DNA of 44,994 nucleotides from Rhodococcus sp. (in: high G+C Gram-positive bacteria) (GCA_004211695.1 SEEV01000021.1:1-44994), one strand, 5' to 3'; positions 7,688 through 19,100 are shown, numbered from the stretch's first letter. Program-made: numbers and translations. Notes: a model not told the origin generated them from the sequence alone.

Positions 7688-8305
7688 TCAGACGGTGAAG
7701 GTCCCGACTGTCGGGACGACCGTGCATGTGACGGCGTCGGGGTATCCGACCGTGCCGAACACGGTCGCGAGGACGGTGCCCTTTCCGGTGTCGACGATCT
7801 TGGACAGGATCGGGGTGTTGATGATCGGCAGCTTGTCGTCGAGTTTGACGATTCCGCCCTGGAACGTGGAGAGGTTGATCCAGGCCACGCTGAGGTCGGA
7901 CGACTGCGGGATCGCGACATAGCCGGGGATGGCCTGGAAACGCAGCTGGTTCGCGGTGATCTGCGGGAAGAGATTCGGTCCGCCCTGGGCGCTCGCCAGA
8001 GTGACCGTCGCGGGATTGTCGGCGACGCCGCACCCGAGGGTGGGGGACGGGTACATGAAGTCCTGCGGTGTGGTGAGTCCGACTTCGAGCACGTCCTTCG
8101 GGATGAACACGCTGGCTCCGAGCAGGGCGTCCACCGCGGCGGATGCGGCGGGGGAGACCTCGGTGGCGAGTGCCTGCAGTTCGGCGGCGCCCTTCGCGAA
8201 GTCGGCGACCGGTGCTGCGGAGGCCGGTCCCGACGACAACATGCCGAAGGCTGCTGCGGACGCGAGAACGATTGCGGCTCGGCGGAAGACGGTGGAACGA
8301 GTCAT
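7688..8305 (-). CDS. Secreted protein of unknown function
   Basis: 205 residues, ATG at 8303-8305, with GAGGAG about 6 bases upstream deciding this start; the open frame extends far beyond it, but that part overlaps the fxsA-like gene on the other strand. The N-terminus is a classic signal peptide: MTRSTVFRR, then a hydrophobic run and SGPASA-A with probable cleavage near residue 30. The mature part (about 175 residues) has a helical start (FAKGAAELQALATEV) and then strand-rich sequence with a LGCGV motif and a VTCTV near the end. The two cysteines probably form a disulfide outside the cell. I do not recognise the family; it looks like one of the small secreted mycolata proteins. It lies convergent to the response regulator, 27 bases from its stop. 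Confidence 0.75.
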   Translation of the reverse strand: MTRSTVFRRAAIVLASAAAFGMLSSGPASAAPVADFAKGAAELQALATEVSPAASAAVDALLGASVFIPKDVLEVGLTTPQDFMYPSPTLGCGVADNPATVTLASAQGGPNLFPQITANQLRFQAIPGYVAIPQSSDLSVAWINLSTFQGGIVKLDDKLPIINTPILSKIVDTGKGTVLATVFGTVGYPDAVTCTVVPTVGTFTV

Positions 8306-8509
8306 ATCGGCTCCTCGTTGTGCGCGGGATCGGAAGACCCCCATCGCAGTGAACTGCATCATGTCCAGAGTCTCAATGTCAACTTGAGGGTTAGTTCGTG
8401 AGCGCTTCGATATCAACGGTCGGGAGAAAATCGGCGCCGTCGAACGTTGAACGATCAGACGGTTGACCCGCAGACCCTCGATGAACCCGGCCGTCCGAAA
8501 GGGGGCGTC

Positions 8510-9031
8510 ATGTACGCCGCACTGTTCCTGCTGTACGTAGTGGTGGAGATCGCCGCGCTCGTCGTGGTCGGTCACGCGATCGGCGCGCTGTGGACCGTGC
8601 TCCTCCTGCTCGGTGGAACGCTGGTCGGACTGCTGCTGATGCGTTCGCAGTGGCGTCGCGTGATGGAAGGCCTGCGCCGGGCCGCGAGCGGGGAGGGCTC
8701 GCCCGGCGCCGCGGTCGCCGACGGCGCCCTCGTCGCGCTGGGATCCGCCCTGATGTTCGTTCCCGGCCTGGTCACGTCGGTGCTCGGGCTGCTGTTCCTC
8801 ATTCCCCCCACCCGCTGGATGCTTCGGCCCGTCGTGGTTCTCCTGGCAGGCCGGCGCGCCGCAACCGTCGCGGCCGGGGCCGAGGCGTTCGCGCGGGCAC
8901 CCCGCCGCGGTCGCGGCGAGGTCATCGAAGGGGAGGTGGTCGACGAGGTCTTCGAGGGTGAGGTCTTCGAGGGTGAAGTGATCGACGAGGAGCCCCGAAC
9001 CCCGACCCGTGATCCCCGCGTTCTGCCCTAA
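8510..9031 (+). CDS. fxsA: FxsA family membrane protein
   Basis: 173 residues from ATG at 8510, preceded by an AAAGGGGG ribosome site at 8498-8505. A TTG start at 8447 in the same frame would add 21 residues that family members lack. The sequence opens MYAALFLLYVVVEIAALVVVG, the typical first helix with its conserved E, then GALWTVLLLLGGTLVGLLLMR, then DGALVALGSALMFVPGLVTS and a last hydrophobic stretch with LLFLIPPTRWMLRP. This is FxsA, an inner-membrane protein named for suppressing F-exclusion of phage T7 in E. coli. Its cellular role in Actinobacteria is not known. The C-terminal tail is acidic and repetitive (see the repeat entry). Neighbouring downstream genes are amidohydrolase, lnt and ppm on the same strand. 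Confidence 0.85.
   Translation: MYAALFLLYVVVEIAALVVVGHAIGALWTVLLLLGGTLVGLLLMRSQWRRVMEGLRRAASGEGSPGAAVADGALVALGSALMFVPGLVTSVLGLLFLIPPTRWMLRPVVVLLAGRRAATVAAGAEAFARAPRRGRGEVIEGEVVDEVFEGEVFEGEVIDEEPRTPTRDPRVLP
8945..8974 (+). repeat. 15-bp perfect tandem duplication in the fxsA tail
   Basis: Two identical 15-base units (8945-8959 and 8960-8974) encode E-V-F-E-G twice. Less exact copies on both sides (EVIEG, EVVDE, EVIDEE) extend the repetitive acidic tail of FxsA. The unit length is a multiple of three, so gain or loss of copies keeps the frame. Confidence 0.9.
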
Positions 9032-9049
9032 CAGGCAGACTGGTTGCCT

Positions 9050-10452
9050 GTGACTACACAACTGCTGGTCGGCGGCCGAATCTACAGTTCCTTGTCGGCT
9101 CGCTCCGCGAATGCCTCGCCCGGCTCGCCTCGTTCGCCCGCACCCACGCCGACGCCGTCATCTGGGGGCACGGCTGGGACGAGTCGACGTGGCCGGAGGG
9201 AACCGGTCCGACCACCGCGCAGATCGACGAGGCCGCGCCCGGCCGCACCGTGTATCTGTCGCGGATCGACGTTCACTCGGCCGTGTGCTCGACCGCGCTG
9301 CGCCGGTCGGTCCCGGAACTGAGCGACACGGCCGGTTTCTCCCCGGACGGGCCGCTGACGTTCGAGGCGCACCACGCCGCCCGAACCGTCGCACGATCGC
9401 TGCTGACCGCCGAGCAGCGGTCCGCCGCCCGCGTCGCCGCCCTCGACACCATCGCCTCCCGCGGCATCGTCGCGGTGCACGAGTGCGGCGGGCCCGACAT
9501 CGCCGGACTCGACGATTTCCGTGAACTCCTCTCCACCCCGCACGGCGTCGAGGTCCGCGGCTACTGGGGCGAAGCGGTGACTGACGCCGACGAGGCCCGG
9601 AAGCTGCTGAACGCCACCGGTGCCCACGCGCTGGGCGGCGACCTGTTCATCGACGGATCCCTCGGCTCCCACACCGCGTGGCTCAGCGAACCCTATGCGG
9701 ATCGAGGCGGCGCAACCGGCAAGAGCTACCTCGGCGTCGACGAGATCGCCGCCCACATCCGCGCCTGCACGATCGCCGGAATCCAGGCCGGGTTCCACGT
9801 CATCGGGGACGCCGCCGTCCGGGCCGCAGTCGACGCCTTCGCTGTGGTCGCGGGCGAGCTGGGCGGTCCCGCGGTCGCGGCGGCCGGGCACCGGCTCGAA
9901 CACGCCGAGATGATGACCGGCGACGACGCAGCGCGGCTGGCGCAGTGGGGTGTGATCGCCAGCGTCCAGCCCGCGTTCGACGCCTTGTGGGGTGGGACGG
10001 ACGGGCTGTACGCGCAGCGCCTCGGAGCCGAGCGCGCCCTCACCCTCAACCCGTTCGCCGGGGCCGCCTCCGCCGGGGTGTCGCTGGCCCTGAGCTCGGA
10101 CGCGCCCGTCACCCCGGTCGAACCCTGGGCGATGCTGCGCGCGGCCGTCCACCACCGCACGCCGGGCAGCGGGATCTCCCCGCGCGCGGCGTTCTCGGCT
10201 GCCACCCGCGGTGCCTGGCGGGCCGGCGGCGTTCGCGACGGCCTCGCCGGGACCCTCGACCCGGGTGCGCCGGCGTCCTACGCCGTGTGGGATGCGGGCG
10301 AACTCGTCGTCAGTGCTCCCAAGGACTCCGTGCAGCGGTGGTCGACCGACCCCCGGTCCCGGGTGCCGGCCCTGCCGCGTCTCGAGGACGATGCACCGAC
10401 GCCGGTGCTGCTGCGTTCGGTGCACCGGGGGAGCGTCGTCCATGAGCGGTAG
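9050..10452 (+). pseudogene. YtcJ-like amidohydrolase (amidohydro_3), N-terminal segment deleted with frame change
   Basis: The expected start GTG at 9050 reads VTTQLLVGGRIYS, the normal first strand of this family. The sequence after about 9090 is the middle of the same protein but in another frame (LVGSLRECLARLASFARTH, then WGHGWDESTWPEG, TVYLSRIDVHSAVCS). The missing part, roughly 70-100 residues, includes the PGFVDAHVH-type HxH metal site. From there to TAG at 10450-10452 the protein looks intact, with RGIVAVHECGG, GFHVIGDAAV, GHRLEHAEMM and ALSSDAPVTPVEPW supplying later ligands. No ATG, GTG or TTG lies in the second frame before GTG at 9250. Full-length relatives have about 500-550 residues; only about 454 codons remain. 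Any product from 9250 should lack hydrolase activity. The stop overlaps the lnt start by 11 bases. Confidence 0.65.
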
Positions 10453-12145
10453 CACCGTGACGCGGTGGTCCGCCGGTAAGCGCGGGGTGCTGGTGCGTTC
10501 CGTCCTGTCGGTGGCCGCGGGGTTCCTCGTGTTCGCCGGCTTCCCGCCGCGGCCACTCTGGTTCCTCGCACCCGTCGGGATTGCCCTGCTGACGCTGGTC
10601 CTGACCGGCGCCGGTGGCGCGGCACCACGACTGCGCGCGGGTTTCGGCTACGGCTACCTCGCGGGACTCGGATTCCTCGTGCCGCTGCTGCCGTGGATCG
10701 GAGTGTTCGTCGGGGCCCTGCCGTGGCTTGCGCTCGCGGCGGTCGAATCGCTGTACATCGGACTGTTCGGGCTGCTCGCCGTCCTCGTGTCCCGGCTGCG
10801 CTGGGCGCCGCTGTGGATCGCGGCGTGCTGGTCTCTCACGGAATGGCTCCGCTCCAGTGTGCCGTTCGGCGGCTTCCCGTGGGGGCGGCTCGCGTTCGGC
10901 CAGTCGGAGGGCTGGTTCCTGCCGCTCGCGAGTATCGGCGGCTCGCCGCTGCTCAGCTTCGCGGTCGCGCTGACCGGCGCAGGGCTGGCGTCCGTCGCCG
11001 TGACGGTCCGGGCCCGGGCGGGCGGTGCCGAGAACTGGAAGCGTCCACTGGCAGGCGGGATGGTCGCCGCCCTCGCCGCGACCCTCGTGTCGGTGGCGCT
11101 GTGGCCGACGCTGCCGGGCACGGACTCGCGCGACCGGACGATCACCGTCGCGGCGATCCAGGGCAGCGTCCCCAAACTCGGACTCGACTTCAACGACCAA
11201 CGCAAACGCGTCCTCGACAACCACGTGAACCGCACCCTCGAACTCGCGGACGACGTCGCGTCGGGCGCGGCGCCGCAACCCGACCTCGTGATCTGGCCGG
11301 AGAACGCCTCCGACATCGATCCGCTGCGCAATGCCGATGCCTCCGCCGACATCACCCGGGCGTCCGAGGCGATCGGTGCACCCATCCTGGTGGGGACGGT
11401 GCTCGTGAACTCCGACCGCACCACCACCAATTCGGTGATCGTGTGGGACGGCGATGCGGGACCGCAGGAGCAGCACGACAAGAAGATCATCCAGCCGTTC
11501 GGCGAGTACCTGCCGTATCGCGGGTTCTTCCGGCACTTCTCCTCGTACGCCGACCGCGCGGGCAACTTCGTTCCCGGCGACGGGGACGGCGTCGTCCACG
11601 CGAACGGCATCGCGGTGGGTGTCGCGACCTGCTACGAGGTGGCGTTCGACCGGGCGTTCGAGCAGTCGGTCCGCAGCGGCGCGGAACTGCTGGCCGTCCC
11701 CACCAACAACGCCACGTTCGGTGACACCGAGATGACCTACCAGCAGCTCGCGATGTCGAAGGTGCGGGCCGTGGAGCACGGTCGCGCCGTCGTGGTCGCC
11801 GCGACCAGCGGTGTGAGCGCGATCATCGCCCCCGACGGGTCCACGGTGCAGGAAACCTCACTTTTCGTACCCGCTGCCCTGGTGTCGCAGGTGCCGCTGC
11901 GCACCGGTACTACGCTGGCAAGTCGGCTCGGCCCGATTCCGGAGGTTCTCCTCTGCCTCGGCGCCGTCGCTGCCGTCGCGTTCGCCGTGGTGCGACGACG
12001 ACGCGAAGTTCGCACATCGATTCAAGGCAGTACCGAGAAGGCGCCGGCAGTTGCCGGCAGGGAGGATCCTCATGGCATCGGAGACCGAATCCGGGCAGAG
12101 CGGGGCACCGAGCGCACGGACTCTGGTGATCATTCCGACGTATGA
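10442..12145 (+). CDS. lnt: Apolipoprotein N-acyltransferase
   Basis: 567 residues from ATG at 10442 ([15 protein letters not shown]), overlapping the end of the amidohydrolase frame by 11 bases. The N-terminal 210 residues hold about six membrane helices, with [28 protein letters not shown] and [11 protein letters not shown] as family landmarks. The periplasmic nitrilase-like domain follows (about 235-500), with the catalytic triad E287 in LVIWPENA, K347 in [17 protein letters not shown] and C397 in [12 protein letters not shown] last membrane helix is near 505-530. Lnt transfers the third acyl chain to the N-terminal cysteine of lipoproteins on the outer face of the membrane. The frame continues 74 bases past the start of ppm before TGA. 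In M. tuberculosis the two activities are fused in one polypeptide (Ppm1). Confidence 0.93.
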   Translation: MSGSTVTRWSAGKRGVLVRSVLSVAAGFLVFAGFPPRPLWFLAPVGIALLTLVLTGAGGAAPRLRAGFGYGYLAGLGFLVPLLPWIGVFVGALPWLALAAVESLYIGLFGLLAVLVSRLRWAPLWIAACWSLTEWLRSSVPFGGFPWGRLAFGQSEGWFLPLASIGGSPLLSFAVALTGAGLASVAVTVRARAGGAENWKRPLAGGMVAALAATLVSVALWPTLPGTDSRDRTITVAAIQGSVPKLGLDFNDQRKRVLDNHVNRTLELADDVASGAAPQPDLVIWPENASDIDPLRNADASADITRASEAIGAPILVGTVLVNSDRTTTNSVIVWDGDAGPQEQHDKKIIQPFGEYLPYRGFFRHFSSYADRAGNFVPGDGDGVVHANGIAVGVATCYEVAFDRAFEQSVRSGAELLAVPTNNATFGDTEMTYQQLAMSKVRAVEHGRAVVVAATSGVSAIIAPDGSTVQETSLFVPAALVSQVPLRTGTTLASRLGPIPEVLLCLGAVAAVAFAVVRRRREVRTSIQGSTEKAPAVAGREDPHGIGDRIRAERGTERTDSGDHSDV

Positions 12146-12851
12146 CGAGCGGGAGAATCTCGGCCTGATCGTGGGCCGCCTGCACGCCGCCCTGCCCACG
12201 ACGCACGTCCTCGTCGTCGACGACGGCAGCCCCGACGGCACCGGCGACGTCGCGGACGCCCTCGCGTCCAACGACGATGCCGGCCGCATCCACGTGATGC
12301 ACCGTACGGAGAAGAACGGGCTCGGCGCCGCCTACATCGCGGGTTTCCGCTGGGGTCTCGACCGCGACTACACCGTCCTCGTCGAGATGGACGCCGACGG
12401 CAGCCACGCGCCGGAACAACTGCACCGACTCCTCGATCAGGTCGATGCGGGCGCCGACCTCGTCCTCGGCTCCCGGTACGTGCCGGGCGGCACGGTGGTG
12501 AACTGGCCGAAGCATCGCGAGTGGCTCTCGCGCGGCGGCAACATCTACTCGCGTGTGGCGCTGGGTGTGAAGGTCAAGGACATCACCGGCGGATACCGGG
12601 CATACCGCCGGGAGGTGCTCGAGAAGCTCGACCTCGCTGCGGTGGAGTCGCACGGCTACTGCTTCCAGGTCGACCTGGCATGGCGGGCCCTCCAGGAGGG
12701 CTTTACCCTCCGCGAGGTTCCCATTACATTCACGGAGCGAGAGATCGGTGAATCCAAGATGAGCGGCGGGATCGTCCGCGAAGCGCTTCTCAAGGTCACG
12801 CAGTGGGGGCTGCGCAACCGGATTGCCAGGATCAAGGGTGCGGCCAGATAA
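12072..12851 (+). CDS. ppm1: Polyprenol-phosphate mannose synthase (dolichol-phosphate mannosyltransferase)
   Basis: 259 residues; the ATG at 12072 is preceded by GGAGG at 12061-12065. It is a GT2-family GT-A fold: [14 protein letters not shown] at the start, [32 protein letters not shown], and the metal-binding D-x-D in [16 protein letters not shown]. It then has [37 protein letters not shown] and [11 protein letters not shown], with [13 protein letters not shown] near the end. There are no membrane segments, so it is the catalytic type that makes polyprenyl-phosphate-mannose from GDP-mannose at the inner leaflet. This donor feeds lipomannan, lipoarabinomannan and protein O-mannosylation in mycolata. 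It is translated from inside the lnt frame, so the two are coupled. Confidence 0.93.
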   Translation: MASETESGQSGAPSARTLVIIPTYDERENLGLIVGRLHAALPTTHVLVVDDGSPDGTGDVADALASNDDAGRIHVMHRTEKNGLGAAYIAGFRWGLDRDYTVLVEMDADGSHAPEQLHRLLDQVDAGADLVLGSRYVPGGTVVNWPKHREWLSRGGNIYSRVALGVKVKDITGGYRAYRREVLEKLDLAAVESHGYCFQVDLAWRALQEGFTLREVPITFTEREIGESKMSGGIVREALLKVTQWGLRNRIARIKGAAR

Positions 12852-12865
12852 CACCAGGTACCAAC

Positions 12866-12903
12866 CGCTGCCCCATTCCTTCCGCGGAAGGAATGGGGCA
12901 GCG
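12866..12903 (+). terminator. 38-bp perfect palindrome after ppm, probable terminator hairpin
   Basis: The sequence from 12866 to 12903 is its own reverse complement (centre CCGCGG). It starts 15 bases after the ppm stop codon. It can form a very stable hairpin of up to 19 pairs, with no real loop beyond the centre. No run of T follows, as is common for intrinsic terminators in high-GC Actinobacteria. It would separate the lnt-ppm transcript from the synthetase gene. A protein-binding site is the alternative. Confidence 0.65.
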
Positions 12904-13123
12904 CTGGGTTGGGTGCTTCGAAACGTGACACCCACGGGCAAAGACGCGGTCCGTCCACATTCTGAGACGCCCTGAAACGGTCTGACCCGTACGTCCGATA
13001 GGAACCTGACGCGTACTCCCGGGTAAGGTTCGGTAAATTCCCAGGTTCGCAGGTCACTATGAGTTTCTTGGGTGGCCGGTGGGTGCCATGCCCACCGCCG
13101 GAATGGGAAAGAGGACGAACAAG

Positions 13124-16100
13124 GTGGTCGAAGCTGTGCCGAGTGGTGATGTGACCGCCGTGGGTCGTATTCCGGACGGTGCATTCCCACTCTCCACCGC
13201 TCAGCGGGGGATGTGGTTCGCCCAGCAGCTCGATCCCGACGTTCCCGTCACCATCGCGCAGTGCGTGGAACTGGTGGGTGCCCTCGACGTGGCGTTGCTG
13301 TCGGAGTCGTTGATCACCGCCGGCCGCGAACTCGGCTCCGCCTTCCTCCGCCTCGTCGAGGTCGACGGAGTTCCCTACCAGCTGGTCGATCCGACCCTGG
13401 ACGCGTCGGTCAGCTTCGTCGACCTGCAGCACGAACCCGATCCGAGGGCGGCGGCCAAGGAGTGGATGCGGCAGGAGTACACCACTCCGCTCGACGTGTG
13501 CCGCGATCGGCTCGTCACCTCGGCGGTCCTGTGCACCGGGCCGGACCGTCATTACTGGTACAGCCGTGTTCACCACGTCGCGCTCGACGGCATGGGATCG
13601 ATGACGCTCATCGACCGGACCACACAGCTGTACACCGCGGCCGTCGAGGGGCGTGCCGCCGCACCGTCCAACGCGGCCGCACTCACCGACGTCGCCCGGG
13701 TCGACGACGACTACCGGATCTCGCCGCGCTACCGCGCCGACCAGGAGTACTGGTCCGCGCGGGTGTCCGCGATCGGTGAACCGCACAGCCTCGTCGACCG
13801 CTCCGCACCCGCGCGGGCACGAAGCCGGACAACGGGTGGGCAGATCCCCGGCGCCCTCGTCGACCACCTCGAGGCCGCGACGAACCGTCACGACTCGTCG
13901 ACCGCGTTCGAGGTCATCGCGGCGTTCGCCGCGTACCTGTCCCGGATGACCGGACGCGAAGAGGTCGCGGTCAGCCTGCCCGTCACCGCCCGCACCACCG
14001 CGCTGCTCCGCCGCTCCGGCGGCATGGTCTCCAATGTGGTCCCGCTGCGCCTGCAGGTCCGCCCGGACATGACGAACGCGGAGCTGGTGGCGGCGGTCCG
14101 GCTGGAAGTCACCGCGGCGCTCCGCCACCAGCGCTACCCGCACATCGACATCCGGCGGGACGCGGCCAGCGAGCACCAGGGCTTCTACGGCCCCCTGATC
14201 AACGTCATGCTGTTCCACGACGAGATCACCCTCGGCAGCATCGTCGGCAGGCTCGAACTGCTGTCCACCGGTCCGATCGCCGACCTCGCGGTCAACGTCT
14301 ATCACGGGGTCGCCGGCACCAGCCTCAACCTGGATCTCGAGGCCAACCCCGACCTGTACTCGGAAGACACCCTCCGCGCCCATCACACTCGCTTCACCCG
14401 GTTCCTCGGCGCGTTCCTCACCTCCGACACCGATGAACCTCGACGGGTCGGCGACCTCGACATCCTCGACGACGACGAGAGCCGCACCCTCGTTCCCGCT
14501 TCCGGCCGCGCCGGATTCGCACCCGTCACTCTGCCCGACCTCCTCGCGGGTGCCGCCCTCGGCAACCCGGACGGGGAGGCGCTCGTCGCACCCGGGCACG
14601 GGATCTCCGCCGACACCCTGAGTTACCGCGCCCTGGACGAAACGTCGAACCGGCTGGCGCGGTTACTGATCGACCTCCAGGTCGGCCCGGAGGTCGTGGT
14701 GGCGTTGGCGTTGCCCCGCTCCCGGGAGTCCGTCGCCGCAACCTGGGCGGTGGCGAAGACGGGGGCGGCGTTCGTGCCGGTGGATCCGGGTTATCCGGCT
14801 GACCGCATTGCGTTCATGCTGGAGGATTGTGGTGCGCCGATCGGCATCACCACCGCCGCGTTGCGGGATGGGTTGCCGGAGTGCACGCACTGGATCGTCT
14901 TGGACGACGACGAGTTTCGGGCGGCCGCGGCGTCGTATCCGCCGGATGCGGTCACGGACGCCGATCGGACGCTGGCGTTGTCGGTCGATCATCCGGCGTA
15001 TGTGATTTACACCTCGGGGTCGACGGGCCGGCCGAAGGGTGTGGCGGTCACGCATCGGGGTGTGGTGAATCTGGCGGCGGACGAGCGGGACCGTCTGGTG
15101 GTGTCGTCGGGTTCGCGGGTGTTGCATTTCGCGTCGCCGAGTTTCGATGCGTCGGTATTCGAGTTGGTGATGGCGGTGTGTGCGGGTGCGACCCTGGTGG
15201 TGGCGCCGACCACGATTTACGGTGGCACCGAGTTGGCGGAGCTTATTGCCGAGCAGCGGGTGACGCATGCGTTTTGCACGCCGGCGGCATTGGCGTCGCT
15301 CGATCACCGCGGTCTGGACCATCTGAAAACGGTGGTGGTGGCAGGTGACGTGTGTCCGCCGGAGTTGGTGGCGCGGTGGGCGCCGGGCCGAATCATGGTC
15401 AATGCGTACGGTCCGAGTGAGACCACGATCATGTCGTCCGCTACCGGACCGATGGTGCCCGGGCAGCCGGTCGCCATCGGGTCACCGACCGTGGGTGTCG
15501 ACCTCGTCGTCCTCGACCACCGGTTGCGTCCGGTCCCGGCCGGGGTGCGCGGCGAACTCTTCGTCCTCGGCTCCAGCTTGGCTCGCGGGTATGTGCATCG
15601 GGCCGGGTTGACGGCGGAGCGGTTCGTGGCAAGCCCGTTCGGCACCGGCGGGCGGATGTACCGCACGGGTGACGTGGTCCGCTGGGTGACCGCCCTGGAC
15701 GGGCCTCCGGTTCTGGAGTTTCTGGGCCGCAGTGATTTTCAGGTCAAGATCCGGGGATTCCGGATCGAATTGGGTGAGATCGACGCCGCGCTGGCTGCGC
15801 ATCCGGTAGTGGAGTTCGCCCACACGGTCGGCTATGACGACGGGAGCGGGAGCAGTCGCCTGGTCTCGTACGTGCTGCCGGCGCCGGGAACCGACGCCGA
15901 AACCCGGGTGTTGTCGGAGTTCGTCGGGGAGCGTCTTCCCGGGTACATGGTGCCGTCGTCGATCATGGTGTTGGATTCGCTGCCGCTGACCCCGGCGGGC
16001 AAACTCGACCGCAACGCCCTGCCCGCACCGGTATTCGCCGCACGCTCGGCCGACATCGTGCGCCCGAGAACGGTCACCGAGGAGATCCTTCTCGGGATCT

Positions 16101-19100
16101 TCCGCGACGTCCTTGGTCTCCCCGAACTGAGCGTCGACACCAGTTTCTTCGAACTCGGCGGCAACTCGCTGATGGCCACCCAGGTCGTGTCCCGAGTGAA
16201 CGCCGCCCTCGGTGTGCGGATCGGGGTCCGGGACCTGTTCCAGTCACCGTCGGTGACGCAACTGGCGGTCGCGGCGTCGAACGCCGGCCCGCAGGCCGAC
16301 TCGCGGCCGGTGCTGGAAGCACGGGACCGCCCCGCCCGCGTGCCCCTCTCCGTTGCGCAGCAACGGATGTGGTTCCTCAACCAGTTCGACACGGCCTCGG
16401 CCGCCTACAACCTGCCGATCGCCTTGCGGCTCACCGGCGCTCTCGACCGGGAAGCCCTGCGAGTGGCGCTCGGCGACATCCAGGAACGGCACGAGGCGCT
16501 GCGCACCGTCTTCCCCGACACCCCTGACGGACCCCACCAGCTGATCATGCCCGCCGTGAGCGTGCTGGCCGACACGGATCCGATCGACGTCGATGCCGAG
16601 TCGCTCACCGCCGCGGTGACGGCCCTCGGCGGTGCCGGATTCGACCTCACCACCGACACACCGCTGCGCGCCGGACTGTTCCGGGAGGCGCCCGACCGGC
16701 ACGTCCTCGTCCTCGTGGTTCATCACATCGCCGCCGACGGCTGGTCCATGACGCCGCTGGCCGCCGACGTGATGGTCGCGTACGCGGCGCGCGTCGCCGG
16801 TCACGCGCCCACCTGGGCGCCCCTCCCGGTGCAGTACGCCGACTACACCCTCTGGCAGCGTGAACTACTGGGTTCGGAAGACGACCCGGACAGCCTGTCC
16901 GCGCGGCAGATCGCCCACTGGCAGTCGGCGCTCGCCGGAGTGCCCCAGATGCTCGAGCTGCCCGCCGACAGGCCGCGGCCCGCCGAGATGTCGCATCGGG
17001 GCGGTCGTGTCGAATTCACGATTCCGGCCGACGTCCACGGGCGTCTCGTCGATCTGGCACAGAGCACCGGCACCACGCTGTTCATGGTCACCCACACAGC
17101 CCTCGTGGTGCTGTTCCATCGCCTCGGCGCCGGAACGGACATCGTCATCGGCACCCCGGTCGCCGGACGCGGCGAGGAGGCGCTCGACGACCTGGTGGGC
17201 ATGTTCGTCAACACCCTGGTGCTTCGCGCGACCGCCGAGCCGGGCGACACGTTCGAGGAGGTTCTCGACCGGGTCCGCGACGCCGACCTTGCCGCGTTCT
17301 CCCACGCCGACGTCCCGTTCGAGCGACTCGTGGAGGTGCTCAGCCCCGACCGGTCGTCGGCGCACCATCCGCTGTTTCAGGTGATGCTCTCGTTCCAGAA
17401 CACCGCGCCGACCTCCGTCGAACTGCCAGGCCTCGAGGTCGCGGCGGCAGAAATCGATGTCCATGTTGCGAAATTCGACCTCCAGTTGACCGTCACCGAA
17501 CGGCTCGGTGACGCGGGGGCGCCGGGTGGTCTCGCGGCCGGCTTCGACTACGCCACCGATCTGTTCGACGAGTCGACCGTCGCGTCGATGGCCGAGCGAT
17601 TCGTGAACCTGTTGCGCTCGGTCGCGGCATCCTCCGCGACGGCGGTCGGTGATCTTCCCCTGCTCCACGCCGCCGAACGCGACCGTCTTCTCGGCACGTG
17701 GAACGACACCGAGCACCGCGTGCCTGCGATGTGTCTGCCCGAGCTGTTCGACGCGCAGGTTGCCCGCACCCCGGATGCGGTGGCGGTGGTGTTCGGAGAC
17801 GTCACGCTGTCGTATTCCCAACTCGATTGCCGCGCGAACAGTCTGGCGCGCCATCTGATCGACCGAGGGGTGGGACCCGAATCCCGTGTCGGGCTGGCGA
17901 TGCGGCGCTCACCGGACCTGTTGGTGGGCATGTACGCGATCGTCAAGGCCGGCGGTGCCTACGTGCCGGTCGATCCCGATCACCCGACGGACCGGATCGG
18001 GTATGTGCTCGACTCCGCACAGCCCGTCTGTGTGCTCACGACCTCGGCCGACCGCGGCGCACTTCCCGCGGGTTCGTCATTCGTCGAGATCGATCGGATC
18101 GCGCTGGACTCCTGTTCCGGCGCACCCGTCACCGACTCCGACCGACTGGCACCGCTCCGCCCCGACAACCCCGCATACGTCATCTACACCTCGGGCTCCA
18201 CCGGTCGGCCCAAGGGGGTGTCGGTGCCGCACCGCGGGATCGTCAATCAGCTCCTGTGGATGCAGTCGGAATACGCGCTCACCGAACGGGACGTGCTACT
18301 GCAGAAGACCGCAACCACTTTCGACGTATCGCTGTGGGGTTACTTCTGGCCGCTGCACACGGGCGCCACGATGGTGCTGGCCACCCCGGATGGTCACCGC
18401 GACCCCGAGTACCTCGCTCGGGTCATCGACGAGCACGGTGTCACGGTCACGGACTTCGTGCCCTCGATGCTCGACGCCTTCGTCGCGTCCGTGCCCACCA
18501 CCTCGTGCGCCACCCTGCGGCACGTCTTCGTGATCGGCGAGGCGCTGCCTCCGGAGACCGTCACGCGGTTCCGGGCGCTGTCCGATGCCGGACTGCACAA
18601 CCTGTACGGGCCCACCGAGGCGGCAGTCTCGGTCACGTACTGGGACACCGCGACCACGGTCACCGGCACGGTGCCGATCGGCGTGCCCGAGTGGAACACC
18701 CAGGTTTACGTTCTCGATTCGCGCCTGCACCCGGTTCCCCCGGGCGTTGCGGGTGAGCTCTACCTGGCGGGCGAGCAGCTGGCCCGGGGATACCTCGGCC
18801 GCGTCGATCTCACCTCGGACCGGTTCGCGGCCAATCCGTTCACTGCCGGCCTGCGTATGTACCGCACCGGCGACCTCGTGCGATGGACGTCGGCGGGTGC
18901 ACTCGAATACATCGGGCGCACCGACTTCCAAGTCAAGTTCCGAGGCCAGCGCATCGAGCTCGGCGAGATCGAATTCGTCCTGCGGGCACAACCGTCGGTC
19001 ACCAGCGCTGCCGTGCTGGTCCATTCCGATCCCGGCACCGGCGATCACCTCGTCGCGTACGTCGTGCCCGAGCCGGGACACGACGTCGATACCACGCGAC

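Noticed and set aside
8306..9061. Extension of the secreted-protein frame upstream of 8305
   Set aside because: It overlaps fxsA antisense and would bury the signal peptide. The ATG at 8303-8305 has a good ribosome site.
10310..11779. 489-codon minus-strand ORF inside lnt
   Set aside because: Antisense shadow; lnt has all catalytic residues on the plus strand.
13079..13123. GTG at 13079 as the synthetase start
   Set aside because: No ribosome site precedes it, whereas GTG at 13124 has AGAGGA at a suitable distance. I cannot exclude it.
12904..13123. Promoter boxes before the synthetase (for example TAAGGT or TAAATT near 13024-13039)
   Set aside because: No -35-like hexamer lies at a normal 16-18 base distance, so I do not call a promoter.
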